A program made the position numbers and the translations under genes. A DNA stretch of 64,000 nt from Terasakiella sp033100395 (GTDB lineage Bacteria; Pseudomonadota; Alphaproteobacteria; Rhodospirillales; Terasakiellaceae). The stretch covers positions 1 to 64,000 of the forward strand of contig NZ_JAWLVJ010000024.1 in NCBI RefSeq assembly GCF_033100395.1. Direction: 5' to 3'. Numbering within the stretch: the stretch's first letter is position 1; each line of letters starts with the position of its first letter. The notes beneath the pieces are model-generated. The model was not told the DNA's origin. It saw only the letters and a list, made by a program, of their open reading frames with translations, and did not search any database. Of this stretch, positions 8,014-18,400 are shown piece after piece.

Positions 8014-8967
8014 TTAGTATGGCGGTTCGTCATTTTCAACGTTATGGATAGAGCGAACGATATCAATAAATATGCTGCGCGCGCGGCTGGGCTGCGCTGT
8101 TTTGCGGGTGATCACCGCAACGCCCAGTTGGAAATGTTTCAGGTCTGTGCCAATGGCTTTCAGGAGACCTTGTTCAACATAAGGCTTGGCATATTCTTCT
8201 GGCAGGAACCCGATATATTGACCGGACAGCAGCAGGGGAATGCGTGATTCATAAAAATATGAAATGGCCGAGGTGTTCATTTCTGCCAGATGTTTATAGA
8301 CTTCTTCATGGGGGTTCAGTCCTGCATGGACCAGTTTATACTGGTTAATTATCTCCGTGCTAAGGTCTTCTTCTTTGCAGGCATATAAAGGATGTTCCTG
8401 CCCGCAATAGAGATAGTTCATGTCAGTGAACAGGTGGATGTAGTTCAATCCATAAAGCTGGCGGTGATAGGGGATGATGGCGATGTTGGTTTTATTGTTC
8501 AGAACCTTTCTTTCCATCTCTGCCATATGTTCGACGTCAAACTGGATTTCCACATCCGGGGCGACTTCAGAATATTGTTTGATAATCTCAGGCAGTCTGG
8601 AACGCGTATCCGTTGCGATTGAATCGCTGATGGAAATTTTCAGGACACCGGAGGGACTGCCACATAAATCATTGACCGAGCGTCGGAATTTATCAATTTC
8701 TTCCAGCAACTGGCGGGTCTGTTCATAGACGATGGAGCCTTCTTCGGTGAGCGAAAAACCGCTGCGACCGCGCTTGCAGAGCTTCATATTCAATCGTGCT
8801 TCCAGGTCAGCAATATGGTTGCTGATGGTTGGGCGGCTGATCAGAAGTTCAGTCTCGGCTGCGGAAAATCCACCGCAATCTGTGACGGCTTTAAATATTT
8901 TTAATTGCTTTATTTCCAGGTCATTAACCTGACCGAGTAGGTTCTTCTTCATTTTTTCAAGGCTCAT
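8014..8967 (-). CDS. LysR-family transcriptional regulator
   Basis: The product has 317 residues. The winged-helix part (about 17-77) reads IKQLKIFKAVTDCGGFSAAE then SRPTISNHIADLEARLNMKL, followed by LTEEGSIVYEQ; a periplasmic-binding-like effector domain covers about 105-305. It is divergent from the TRAP transporter operon starting at 9121, the usual arrangement in which a LysR protein controls the neighbouring operon and itself from the shared 153-bp region. The effector is unknown; a substrate of the TRAP system or of GabT is the natural guess. Confidence 0.9.
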   Translation of the reverse strand: MSLEKMKKNLLGQVNDLEIKQLKIFKAVTDCGGFSAAETELLISRPTISNHIADLEARLNMKLCKRGRSGFSLTEEGSIVYEQTRQLLEEIDKFRRSVNDLCGSPSGVLKISISDSIATDTRSRLPEIIKQYSEVAPDVEIQFDVEHMAEMERKVLNNKTNIAIIPYHRQLYGLNYIHLFTDMNYLYCGQEHPLYACKEEDLSTEIINQYKLVHAGLNPHEEVYKHLAEMNTSAISYFYESRIPLLLSGQYIGFLPEEYAKPYVEQGLLKAIGTDLKHFQLGVAVITRKTAQPSRARSIFIDIVRSIHNVENDEPPY

Positions 8968-8995
8968 ATGCGAAAAATGATTGGTTTGATTGTTT

Positions 8996-9015
8996 TAACA
9001 TAAGCTCAGGTGTTA
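8996..9015. promoter_or_regulatory. Weak candidate LysR dyad between divergent genes
   Basis: TAACA-N10-TGTTA is an inverted repeat in the short region between the LysR gene and the TRAP binding-protein gene. Its spacing is not the textbook T-N11-A and the arms are AT-rich, so support is weak. It is listed because it is the only dyad I noticed there. Confidence 0.2.
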
Positions 9016-9120
9016 CGTAAAGAAAACCAAACGTGAAAGTGGAGACCCCCGCATTTTAAAGGTCATTTCCCTGTGAGATAGTTTTGTAGTTGTAATGTTA
9101 AGTTTAATTATGAGGACAAA

Positions 9121-10137
9121 ATGCTGACAGGGCTAAAGAAGAAATTTTTAATGTCGACCATGGCGATTGCGATGGGTGTAACTACGTTTGCTGCTGATGT
9201 ATTGGCGGCTGATCACAACTGGCGTTTTAGCAATCTTTATGGGCGTGGGACTGCTTTTGGCGCCGTTTATGAAAGCCTCGCCAAAAATATTGAAGAAATG
9301 ACTGATGGTCAGGTTAAAGTACAGGTGCTCTATTCTGGCGAAGGTGTTGGAACTGCAGGTCTGTTAAGTGCTGTAAAATCCGGTCTGGTCACCATGGGGG
9401 CCCCTTTCCAATCCATGCATGCCGGTGAACTGCCAGCAGGTGTTGTGGAAATCGGCCTGCCTGGGGGCACTGATGATCCGGCGAAACTGCAGGACCTGTT
9501 TCAAAATCAGGGTTGGGATAAAATCCTGACCAAAGCTTATGGTTCACAAGGCATGATGTGGCTGGAACCATACATTCAGCCTGCGGTGTACGTGCTGACC
9601 AAAAAGCCGATCAATTCCATTGCGGACTTCAAAGGTTTGAAAATTCGTGCCCCGGGTGCTTATGGTAAATTCTTGCGTAATCTGGGTGCATCACCGGTAT
9701 CTCTGGCCTGGAGCGAGATTTACACAAGTCTGGCAACAGGTGTTATCGACGGTTCTATCGGCAGTAACATGATTGACCACCGCGACGGCAACCACGTTGA
9801 AGTGGCGAAATATATGTACCGCCTGCCATTGGCTGGCGCACAGGTTCTGCCAATTGTTGTGAACCGCAATGCCTGGAACAAACTGAGCGATGAACAAAAG
9901 ACAGCTGTTCGAGCTGCTACGAAAAAACATGCTGAAGATCAGTTGCGTCTGTCACGTGAATGGGCAGGTGAGGCTGTGAAGGAAATGGAAGCAAAAGGCC
10001 TGAAATGGAGCCCTGAGCCGTCCGATGCAGATCGCAAAGCCTGGGCTGATGCGGGTGCTGGCCTGTGGGATGAATATGCAGAGAAAGACAAGTTCAGCAA
10101 AGAACTGATCGACGTGCTTCGTAAACAACAAATGTAA
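9121..10137 (+). CDS. TRAP transporter substrate-binding protein (DctP family)
   Basis: The product has 338 residues. A signal peptide (about 1-29, ending near VLAADHNW) precedes a DctP fold with the conserved FKGLKIRAPG arginine segment and AWSEIYTSLATGVIDGSIG. It binds solute in the periplasm and delivers it to DctQM. It heads an operon with both permease subunits and a universal stress protein, and gabT-gabD follow on the same strand. The solute may therefore be GABA or another amino or carboxylate compound yielding succinate semialdehyde; this is inference. AGGA stands just before the ATG. Confidence 0.9.
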   Translation: MLTGLKKKFLMSTMAIAMGVTTFAADVLAADHNWRFSNLYGRGTAFGAVYESLAKNIEEMTDGQVKVQVLYSGEGVGTAGLLSAVKSGLVTMGAPFQSMHAGELPAGVVEIGLPGGTDDPAKLQDLFQNQGWDKILTKAYGSQGMMWLEPYIQPAVYVLTKKPINSIADFKGLKIRAPGAYGKFLRNLGASPVSLAWSEIYTSLATGVIDGSIGSNMIDHRDGNHVEVAKYMYRLPLAGAQVLPIVVNRNAWNKLSDEQKTAVRAATKKHAEDQLRLSREWAGEAVKEMEAKGLKWSPEPSDADRKAWADAGAGLWDEYAEKDKFSKELIDVLRKQQM

Positions 10138-10151
10138 GCAGCGTTCCCTGC

Positions 10152-10192
10152 GTGGGCTGAGGTGTTGTTTTGTCTCCAGCATCTTGGCCCAC
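10152..10192 (+). other. Intercistronic stem-loop after the TRAP binding-protein gene
   Basis: Arms 10152-10164 and 10180-10192 can pair over 13 positions, three of them G-U, with a 15-base loop. There is no run of T after it, so it is more likely an RNA-stabilising or attenuating hairpin than a full terminator. It would favour binding-protein mRNA over permease mRNA. Confidence 0.5.
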
Positions 10193-10218
10193 TTTCTCTC
10201 TGAACAAGGCTAAGAAAA

Positions 10219-10758
10219 ATGTTTTCCGAAATACTCAGAACCATCTGCCGGGCCATTGATTTTATTGTCAAAATGACAGGAAAGACAGCGGCGCTGTTGA
10301 TACCTGTCATGACGGTAACCGTCGCTTTTGAAGTTTTTTCCCGATATGTGCTGAACAAGCCGACGATCTGGGCATTTGATATGTCGCTCTTTCTTTTTGG
10401 ATATATTGCGGCGTTGGGCGGTGCATATGCTCAGCAGAAAAAGGCACATATCAATGTGGATATCCTTTATCTGCAGGTCTCCCACCAGGTGCGCAGTCTG
10501 TTCAATGTTGTTTCCTATCTCCTGGGCATTTTCTTTCTGATTTTGATTGTGCAGATGTGTTTCGGAAAGTTTGAAGAGTCTATCGAATTTGACTATCGCC
10601 GCTTAAGTGAATGGGCACCCCCTATGTATCATTTCTGGGTGATGGGTTGTGTTGCCGCCGGATTATTTATCGCGCAGTTAACGCGTGACCTGATTGTAGA
10701 AATTTATTTTTTAGTGAAGGGAAAAGCCCTTCTGGAGGAGGTCAGTCATGGGAATTGA
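10219..10758 (+). CDS. TRAP transporter small permease subunit (DctQ)
   Basis: The protein has 179 residues with four predicted TM segments, at about 16-38, 54-75, 94-117 and 140-160. PTIWAFDMSLFLFGYIAALGGAY is the usual DctQ core. It forms the membrane complex with the DctM subunit, whose start overlaps this gene's end by 11 bases and is preceded by GGAGGAGG, indicating translational coupling. Confidence 0.88.
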   Translation: MFSEILRTICRAIDFIVKMTGKTAALLIPVMTVTVAFEVFSRYVLNKPTIWAFDMSLFLFGYIAALGGAYAQQKKAHINVDILYLQVSHQVRSLFNVVSYLLGIFFLILIVQMCFGKFEESIEFDYRRLSEWAPPMYHFWVMGCVAAGLFIAQLTRDLIVEIYFLVKGKALLEEVSHGN

Positions 10759-12073
10759 GATGTTAACCCTGGTTTTGCTGGGATGCATTCTTGTCTTCTT
10801 TGCGATTGGTGCCCCGGTTGGACTGGCCCTTGGTGGCATTGCTATGGTTGTTGGCTATTTCGTGTGGGGGGATGGCATTTTTAATGTCCTGCCAACTACG
10901 CTTGAAGCAACCTATTTCAGTTTTATCCTGCTGGCCATCCCGCTTTATATCTATATGGGGCAGTTGCTGACAAAATCGGGCATTGGTGATGCGATGTTCA
11001 ATTTCTCCCAGATGGTCATCGGTCGAATCAGAGGATCGCTTGCCATCAGTGTGATCGGGGTCTGTTCCATGATCGGTGCGATGGTTGGGATCATCGGGGC
11101 CGGGATTATGACCTCGGGCAGTATTGCGCTGAAGCCTATGCTTGATCGCGGTTATAACCGTCGTCTCGCCCTTGGGGTGATTATGGCGGGCGGGGGACTG
11201 GGCATTCTTATTCCACCCAGCATTCCGATGATTATGTTTGCTGCTTCGACGCAAAACTCGGTCGGTCGCATGTTTTTGGGGGCGATGATGCCTGCGCTTC
11301 TAACTGTTGTTTTGATGATGCTCTATGTGGCGCTGAGCTGTTGGTTCAAGCCAGAACGTGCCCCACTTGATAAAGAAAATGGCTTTGAAGAAAAAATCCC
11401 GACCGGGGTTGAAAAGTTCAAGATCGCCCGTGATGGTCTGTGTTCCATGCTTTTGATCGTTGCTGTTCTTGGCAGCATCATTACAGGTATCGCCACACCA
11501 ACGGAATCTGGTGCAATCGGTGTTGTCGGGGCCATTATTCTTGCCATCCTGTTTAAACGCTTTAAGGTCGATATGTTTTTATCAGCCGGTTTTCAGACTG
11601 GTACGTTGGTCAGCGTGGCCATGTGGATCATCTTTGGTGCATCGGTGTTTAGCAACTTCCATCTGCTGATGGGGGTGCAGGGCATGGTTGCGGGCTTTAC
11701 GGCAAGCCTTGATCTGCCACCAATCATGATCATTATCATGTTTCAGATCATTATGTTGCTGCTGGGCTTTATCATTGATGAATTTATCATTGTGTTGATG
11801 TGCGCACCTTTATTTACACCGATTGCTGTTTCGCTTGGGTTTGATCCGATCTGGTTTGGCGTTTTGATGATCATTAATATCCTGATCGCGGTTCAGACAC
11901 CACCTTATGGATTTGCGCTTTTCTATCTGAAAGGGATCGCCCCGCCGGAAATCGGTATGTCGGAAATTTATAAGTCCGTTACGCCCTTTATCCTGCTGAA
12001 CCTGACGGTGTTGGTCCTTTGCATGGTCTTCCCGCAAATCGTCTTGTGGCTTCCAAATCTGGTGATGGGGTAA
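10748..12073 (+). CDS. TRAP transporter large permease subunit (DctM)
   Basis: The protein has 441 residues with about 12 TM helices. Signatures include GAPVGLALGGIAMVVGY at the N-terminus, GAGIMTSGSIALKPML, GGGLGILIPPSIPMIMFA and TPTESGAIGVVGAI. It is the ion-coupled transport subunit of the 9121 operon and is of normal family length. It ends directly before the universal stress protein gene. Confidence 0.92.
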   Translation: MGIEMLTLVLLGCILVFFAIGAPVGLALGGIAMVVGYFVWGDGIFNVLPTTLEATYFSFILLAIPLYIYMGQLLTKSGIGDAMFNFSQMVIGRIRGSLAISVIGVCSMIGAMVGIIGAGIMTSGSIALKPMLDRGYNRRLALGVIMAGGGLGILIPPSIPMIMFAASTQNSVGRMFLGAMMPALLTVVLMMLYVALSCWFKPERAPLDKENGFEEKIPTGVEKFKIARDGLCSMLLIVAVLGSIITGIATPTESGAIGVVGAIILAILFKRFKVDMFLSAGFQTGTLVSVAMWIIFGASVFSNFHLLMGVQGMVAGFTASLDLPPIMIIIMFQIIMLLLGFIIDEFIIVLMCAPLFTPIAVSLGFDPIWFGVLMIINILIAVQTPPYGFALFYLKGIAPPEIGMSEIYKSVTPFILLNLTVLVLCMVFPQIVLWLPNLVMG

Positions 12074-12076
12074 GTG

Positions 12077-12526
12077 ATGAATAAATTAAAGAAAGTACTG
12101 CTGCCAATTGATTTGTCTCACCCGAATCAGGTGCACTGTCTTCTGGATAGTGTTGTTGGACTAACCTGTGATCAAGAGATTGAGATTTATATGCTGTATG
12201 TGGATCAAAGTTTGGTTCATCGCGCAGGATATCCGCATCTGGATGAGAAAAACTTTGAAGATCACAGTGACAAGGCCGTTCAGCAGATCGAAACGTTTTT
12301 CTCTTACCTGCCCAAGCGGATCACAGGTATCGCCTTGTGCCGTGAAGGGGTGGCCCATGACACGATTGTGGAAGTGGCGACAGAATTGAATGTGGATGCT
12401 GTGATCCTGATGGCGCAAAAGCCTGGTTTAAGCAGTTATTTCATCGGATCGAATGCAGAACGGGTGGTGCGCCATTCCCCTTGTTCCGTCTTTGTCATTC
12501 GGGAGGATGAACCGGCCCATGCGTAA
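12077..12526 (+). CDS. Universal stress protein linked to TRAP transporter
   Basis: The 149-residue single Usp domain begins MNKLKKVLLPIDLSHPNQV and ends with the nucleotide-binding motif FIGSNAERVVRHSPCSVFVI. The frame includes a GTG at 12074 right after the DctM stop, but the ATG at 12077 is more likely. Its position as last gene of a TRAP operon parallels teaD. Together with 589-1017 it gives two independent TRAP-Usp couplings in this window. Confidence 0.87.
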   Translation: MNKLKKVLLPIDLSHPNQVHCLLDSVVGLTCDQEIEIYMLYVDQSLVHRAGYPHLDEKNFEDHSDKAVQQIETFFSYLPKRITGIALCREGVAHDTIVEVATELNVDAVILMAQKPGLSSYFIGSNAERVVRHSPCSVFVIREDEPAHA

Positions 12527-12684
12527 TATGTTTTAAGAATGAGCGGGCGTGTCTGCCCCCTTAGTTGGCACCGCTAAGACGGTGTGAGTTTTCAAATTTT
12601 TTAAATGACTTGTCGGTATGCGAGGGATGCATATGCCCTTTCTTTGCCTGCTGTCAGACTAACCTGGAAGAGTAGAGAGATATT

Positions 12685-13953
12685 ATGGCTTCAAATAAAG
12701 AACTGTTAGAGCGTCGCGTTGATGCGATTTCCCGTGGTGTCGGTTTCGTAACTGATTTTTTTGCATCACGTGCAGAAAATTCGGAGATTTGGGACGTTGA
12801 AGGGCGTCGTTTCATTGACTTTGGCGCGGGCATTGGCGTGTGTAACACAGGTCATCGCCACCCAAAAGTCGTGGAGGCTGTCGAAAAGCAGGTCGCGTCT
12901 TTTATGCATACCTGCCATCAGGTCACACCTTATGAAAGTTATGTTGAACTGGCAGAAAAGCTGAACAGGGCTGTTCCCGGTCCCAGCAAAAAGAAAACAG
13001 CCTTTGTGTCCACAGGTGCAGAAGCCGTTGAAAACGCGATTAAAATTGCACGTGCCTATACCGGGCGTTCTGCTGTGATTGCGGCCAATGGCGGCTTTCA
13101 TGGTCGCACCTTTATGGGCATGGCCCTGACCGGGAAAGTGGTGCCATACAAAGCGGATTTCGGGAATATGATGAGTGACGTATTTCACTTCCCATACCCC
13201 AATGCGGTTCATGGTGTGACAGTTGATGATTCCATCGCAGCGTTGGAAAACCTGTTTAAATCCGATGTGGGGGCCAACCGTGTTGCGGCCATCATTTTCG
13301 AACCCACGCAGGGCGAAGGCGGATTTTACGTCGCCCCAACCGAATGGGTGCAGCGTGTGCGTAAAATCTGTGACCATCACGGTATTTTGTTAATCGCTGA
13401 TGAAGTCCAGTCCGGGTTTGGTCGCACAGGCAAGTTCTTTGCCATGGAACATTACGGTGTGGAAGCGGACCTGACCACATCAGCTAAAGGCCTTGGCGGT
13501 GGTATGCCGATTTCTGCCGTGATCGGCAAAGCAGAAGTGATGGATGCCCCTAACCCGGGTGGCCTGGGTGGTACCTACGCTGGAAACGCGGTTGCGGTTG
13601 CGGCGGCAAATGCGGTTTGCGACATCATGTCTGATCCAGCTTTCCATGAACGTACAACCGCACTGGGGGAAAAACTGCGCGGTATGTTGAACGAACTGAA
13701 AGGCGATGTTCCGCAAATCGTGGATGTGCGTGGTCAGGGCCTGATGGTTGCTGTCGAATTTATGGAAGATGGCAAACCACGTGCGGATATGATCCCGTCC
13801 ATTATGAAATATGCCAAGGAAAAAGGCGTGATCCTTCTGTCCTGCGGCACCTATGGCAACTGCATTCGCTTTCTGCCACCGCTGACTATTGAAGATGCGG
13901 TGTTTGATGAAGCTCTGACCATCATTGCTGATGCAATCAAGCAAGCTGTCTAA
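12685..13953 (+). CDS. gabT: 4-aminobutyrate--2-oxoglutarate aminotransferase
   Basis: This is a 422-residue class III PLP aminotransferase. It contains GAGIGVCNTGHRHPKVVEAV, FVSTGAEAVENAIKIAR, the PLP-contacting ADEVQSGFGRTGK and the Schiff-base lysine in TTSAKGLGGGMP. It transfers the amino group of GABA to 2-oxoglutarate, giving succinate semialdehyde and glutamate. gabD follows after 14 bases, and the NAD-glutamate dehydrogenase further on can return glutamate to 2-oxoglutarate. The 158-bp gap after the Usp gene holds only a 5-bp hairpin (12569-12584), so read-through from the TRAP operon is possible. Close relatives act on 5-aminovalerate as well. Confidence 0.88.
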   Translation: MASNKELLERRVDAISRGVGFVTDFFASRAENSEIWDVEGRRFIDFGAGIGVCNTGHRHPKVVEAVEKQVASFMHTCHQVTPYESYVELAEKLNRAVPGPSKKKTAFVSTGAEAVENAIKIARAYTGRSAVIAANGGFHGRTFMGMALTGKVVPYKADFGNMMSDVFHFPYPNAVHGVTVDDSIAALENLFKSDVGANRVAAIIFEPTQGEGGFYVAPTEWVQRVRKICDHHGILLIADEVQSGFGRTGKFFAMEHYGVEADLTTSAKGLGGGMPISAVIGKAEVMDAPNPGGLGGTYAGNAVAVAAANAVCDIMSDPAFHERTTALGEKLRGMLNELKGDVPQIVDVRGQGLMVAVEFMEDGKPRADMIPSIMKYAKEKGVILLSCGTYGNCIRFLPPLTIEDAVFDEALTIIADAIKQAV

Positions 13954-13967
13954 GGAAGGTATTGGAA

Positions 13968-15422
13968 ATGCTGAATCTGAAAAATAAAAAGCTGCTTCAG
14001 AAGAAATGCTACATCGACGGCCAGTGGGTGGATGCGGATAATGGGGAATTTATGGCGGTGATGAACCCGGCAACGGGCGAGATCATCACTAATGTCCCCA
14101 AGATGTCACAAGCAGAAGCCAAGCGTGCCATTGATGCGGCTGAGATTGCACAGAAGAAGTGGAAACGTCTGGCGGGTAAAGAACGATCTGCAATTTTGCG
14201 CAAATGGTACAATCTGATCATGGCCAACCAAGAAGACCTGGCCCAGATTATCACCGCTGAAATGGGCAAGCCTCTGACCGAAGCCCGTGGTGAAATTGCC
14301 TATGGTGCCAGTTATATTGAATGGTACGCCGAAGAAGCAAAACGCATTTATGGGGAAACCATTCCAGCGCCATCTGATGACAAACGTATTATCGTGATGA
14401 AACAGCCGATTGGGGTTGTTGCCTCCATCACGCCGTGGAATTTCCCGAACGCCATGATCACCCGCAAGGTGGCACCTGCATTGGCGGTCGGCTGTGCCGT
14501 TGTGATGAAACCGGCGGAACAAACCCCGCTTTCAGCCTTGGCACTGTGTGTGCTGGCTGAAGAAGCAGGTCTTCCTAAAGGTTTGATCAACTGCGTGGTC
14601 GGTGACCCGATCGCCATCGGTGGGGAAATGACGGCCAATGACACCATTCGCAAAGTGACCTTTACCGGGTCCACGGCGGTGGGGCGTCTGTTGATGAAAC
14701 AGTCATCCAGCACCATCAAAAAATTGGGGCTGGAACTGGGCGGTAATGCACCTTTCATCGTGTTTGATGACGCTGATATTGATGCTGCTGTGGAAGGGGC
14801 GATGGTGTCAAAGTTTCGCAATTCCGGCCAGACCTGCGTCTGCGCCAACCGGATTTATGTACAGGAAGGTATCTATGATGCTTTTGCTGAAAAACTGGCG
14901 GCCAAAGTCACGGCCATGAAGGTCGGCAATGGCGTTGAAGATGGCGTCATGCAAGGTCCGTTGATTGACATGAAAGCGGTTGAAAAGGTTGAAGAACATG
15001 TGGCCGATGCGGTGACCAAAGGCGGGGAAGTCATTTGTGGCGGACAACGTCATGAATTGGGCTTCAGTTTCTTTGAACCAACCATCATCAAGCATATTTC
15101 CCGCGATATGAAGGTTGCACGTGAAGAAACCTTTGGCCCGGTTGCGCCCTTGTTCAAGTTCAAGGATGTGGATGATGTGATCTCCCAGGCCAATGACACA
15201 GAATTTGGCCTGGCGTCATATTTCTATTCCAAGGATATGAGCAACATTTTCAGAGTTGCCGAAGAACTGGAATACGGGATGGTCGGTGTGAACACCGGGA
15301 TCCTGTCCAATGAAGCTGCCCCGTTTGGCGGGATCAAGCAATCCGGCCTGGGGCGCGAAGGCTCCAAATTCGGATTGGATGATTACCTGGAGCTTAAATA
15401 CGTTTGCCTGTCTGAGATCTAG
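13968..15422 (+). CDS. gabD: Succinate-semialdehyde dehydrogenase (NAD(P)+)
   Basis: This 484-residue aldehyde dehydrogenase oxidises succinate semialdehyde to succinate. The catalytic Cys is in RNSGQTCVCANR, the general-base Glu in LELGGNAPF, and the cofactor region includes SITPWNFPNAMITRKVAPAL. ATG 13968 is favoured over the TTG at 13962 because AGGAAGG lies eight bases upstream. The double-Cys TCVC is the redox-sensitive catalytic loop typical of GabD. A paralogue occurs at 55541-57007. Confidence 0.92.
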   Translation: MLNLKNKKLLQKKCYIDGQWVDADNGEFMAVMNPATGEIITNVPKMSQAEAKRAIDAAEIAQKKWKRLAGKERSAILRKWYNLIMANQEDLAQIITAEMGKPLTEARGEIAYGASYIEWYAEEAKRIYGETIPAPSDDKRIIVMKQPIGVVASITPWNFPNAMITRKVAPALAVGCAVVMKPAEQTPLSALALCVLAEEAGLPKGLINCVVGDPIAIGGEMTANDTIRKVTFTGSTAVGRLLMKQSSSTIKKLGLELGGNAPFIVFDDADIDAAVEGAMVSKFRNSGQTCVCANRIYVQEGIYDAFAEKLAAKVTAMKVGNGVEDGVMQGPLIDMKAVEKVEEHVADAVTKGGEVICGGQRHELGFSFFEPTIIKHISRDMKVAREETFGPVAPLFKFKDVDDVISQANDTEFGLASYFYSKDMSNIFRVAEELEYGMVGVNTGILSNEAAPFGGIKQSGLGREGSKFGLDDYLELKYVCLSEI

Positions 15423-15431
15423 GTGAACGTC

Positions 15432-15466
15432 GGATGGCCCTGCAATCACGGGACGCAGGGCCATCC
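15432..15466 (+). terminator. Hairpin ending the gabTD transcript
   Basis: A perfect 12-bp stem (15432-15443 with 15455-15466) has an 11-base loop and lies 10 bases after the gabD stop. Only a short T stretch follows (CCTTTAAT), so termination may be partial. It overlaps the region in which an upstream GTG start for the next gene could be proposed, which argues against that start. Confidence 0.6.
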
Positions 15467-15476
15467 ACCTTTAATA

Positions 15477-18400
15477 ATGAATTCAGCCAGCAAGCTGAAG
15501 GTCCGCCTTGAAAAGGAGAAGAGATTGTTTTCTTCAGATTTAAATAAAATCGCCAATATCCTGGGACAACTTTTTACCTCTGCCACAAAGCTTGAAGACG
15601 TACAGGCGACATCCAAGGGCATGGAAATCAATTTTGATTTTGGGGACACATCTGTTGTTTCTATCCTGGAAATGGTCAAAGATCATGGTCCGTTTGTAGG
15701 CTGTTATCAGGCGGATGAAGCCTGTGATCATTTTGGGATTGTGATTTTCAACCCCGCAGGTGCGGTTGCGTTGTCTCAATTGGTGCCGATTTTAGAAAGT
15801 GCCGGGCTTTATGTGCTGGCGGAAAAGCCTGTGGCGATTTCTTTTCAGGGGGATGAGCCTGCCCGGATTGCGCATGATTTGGAAGTTTCCGCTCCAAAAG
15901 GTGCAATCGTTGATTTTGAACAAACCAGGCAGAACCTGGTAGCAGCCATTGTAGGCAGTCTTTCCGGGCAGTTGAGTGTGGATGGGTTCAACAAGCTGCT
16001 GTCCTGCGGGAAGTTAAGCTATCGCCAGATCGATCTGGTCAGAACCTATTTTAAATATATGAAACAACTTGGCGTTCCATACACGCAGCAGCATGTGGAA
16101 CGCGTCATTCTGGAACATCATGAATTTGCATATGGGCTGATCCGTTTTTTCGAGGCGAAGTTTGATCCTGCGATGCAATCGGGTGATACGAAAGCGGAGG
16201 AGAACAAGCATTATAACATGCTGATGGCTTATGCTTCTCAGGTCGATAGTCTGGATGATGAAAAGATTTTAACCATCTTTTTGAATTTGGTTTCAGCTTC
16301 CCTTCGGACCAATTTCTTTCAGAAAGAAACAGACGGGGCGGCCAAGAAATATATTTCTATCAAATTTGACTGTGCTGGCATTGATGTGATGCCTTTGCCA
16401 CGGCCCAAATTTGAAATTTTCGTCTTTTCCAACAAGGTGGAAGGCGTACATATACGGGGTGGCAAAGTGGCGCGTGGCGGTTTGCGCTGGTCTGACCGTG
16501 TGGATGATTACAGAACGGAAATTCTTGGCCTGGTTAAGGCGCAGATGGTTAAAAATGCGGTGATTGTGCCCGAAGGTGCAAAAGGTGGTTTTGTTATTAA
16601 GACATCGACAACGTCTGCCAAGGAAAGACAGGCCGCAGGTATTGAGGGATATCGTACTTTCATTTCTGCACTACTGGACATCACGGATAATATTGAAAAA
16701 GGAAAAACTGTGCGCCCCTGTGATGTTGTGCGTCATGACGAAGACGATCCTTATCTGGTTGTGGCAGCAGATAAAGGCACCGCGACATTTTCGGATATCG
16801 CCAATGAGATTTCACAAACTTACGGCTTTTGGCTGGATGATGCTTTTGCGTCCGGCGGGTCCAACGGTTATGACCACAAGAAAATGGGCATAACCGCAAA
16901 GGGGGCGTGGGAAGCGGTCAAGCGCCATTTTCGCGAAATCGGCATTGATACGCAAAGTGATGAATTTACGGTTTGTGGTGTTGGCGATATGGGTGGGGAT
17001 GTGTTTGGCAACGGCATGTTGCTTTCAAACAAAATCCGCCTGATAGCAGCCTTTAACCACAAATATATTTTCATTGATCCTACCCCGGATGCCAAGAGCT
17101 GTTGGGCGGAGCGCAAACGTCTGTTTGAGGCTGATAAATCCGATTGGTCTGAATATGATGAGACCTTGCTGTCTAAAGGCGGTGGGATTTATGATCGCAG
17201 CCAGAAAACTATTACTGTTTCGAAAGAGGCTTGCAAGGCGTTGTCTCTGGAAACAGAAACGCTTTCTCCGGCTGATCTGATCAAGGCGATTTTACGCGCC
17301 TCTGTTGATCTGATGTGGTTTGGCGGGATTGGCACCTATGTGCGCGCCACATCTGAAGATAACCGAACCGTCGGGGATACGGCCAATGATCTGTTACGCG
17401 TCAGTGCTGATGAACTGAAATGCAAAGTTATCGGCGAAGGGGCGAACCTGGCGCTGACACAACAGGCCCGAATTGAATATGCTTTGGCTAAGGGGCGCAT
17501 CAACACAGATGCCATTGATAATGCCGCTGGGGTTAATTGTTCGGACCATGAGGTCAATATCAAAATCCTTTTGCAGATGGCTGTGGAAGAAGGTTTGCTT
17601 TCGAAGTCAGAACGCAACCAATTGCTGGAAGAAATGACGCCGGATGTGGAACGTCTTGTCCTGCGCGATAACTATCTGCAGACACAGGCTGTTACGGTAT
17701 CGCAGACAAATGCGCTTGATCGACTGGATCGCCACAAACGTTTGATGCAGGTTCTGGCAAAAGGGGAACGCGGGGTTTATCTGGATCGCATGATTGAAGC
17801 CTTGCCCGATGACGAGGAATTGACCAGACGTCAGGCTGCAGGCCAGGGGCTGGTGCGCCCGGAAATTGCAGTGTTGCTGTCCTATACCAAAATGGCGGTT
17901 TTTAACGAACTGATTAAAACCGACTTCCCTGACCAGCTGATTTTTGAGCGCACGCTGCAAAGCTATTTCCCAATCGCTCTTCAGGAAGGTTTTGCCGATC
18001 TGATCAAAAAGCATCCTTTGCGCCGTGAAATCATCACCAACAAGGTGGTGAACAGTATGGTCAACCGGGTGGGCAGTGGTTTTATCAATGATATGCAGGA
18101 CTATGTCGGCTGTGATGATCGAGAAGTCGCAACGGCCTATGCGTTGATCTGCAAGGTGTTTGATCTGTTTATCCTGTGGGGGAAGGTGGAAGCGCTTGAT
18201 TTACAAGTCACCTTCGAGGTCCAGCAGAAAATGCTGAACCGGATCAGCTATCTGGTTGAACAAGGCACCCACTATTTGCTGCGCAGACCAAATCTGGCAA
18301 GCGATGCCGCTTTCTTTACCTGGCTGGAAGGTCAGAATATTGAAAGCTTCCTTGCGACGTCCGTTGATCAACTGGATGATGCGGAAAAGGCACTTTTTGA

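Noticed and set aside
12566..12580. TGGCAC at 12566 as a further sigma-54 promoter before gabT
   Set aside because: The -12 GC element is missing at the required spacing.
12569..12584. CACCG/CGGTG hairpin as terminator between the Usp gene and gabT
   Set aside because: Only five base pairs and no immediate T-run; too weak to call.
15423..15476. GTG 15423 as start of glutamate dehydrogenase
   Set aside because: It would translate through the 12-bp hairpin that ends gabTD, and the residues do not resemble the family.
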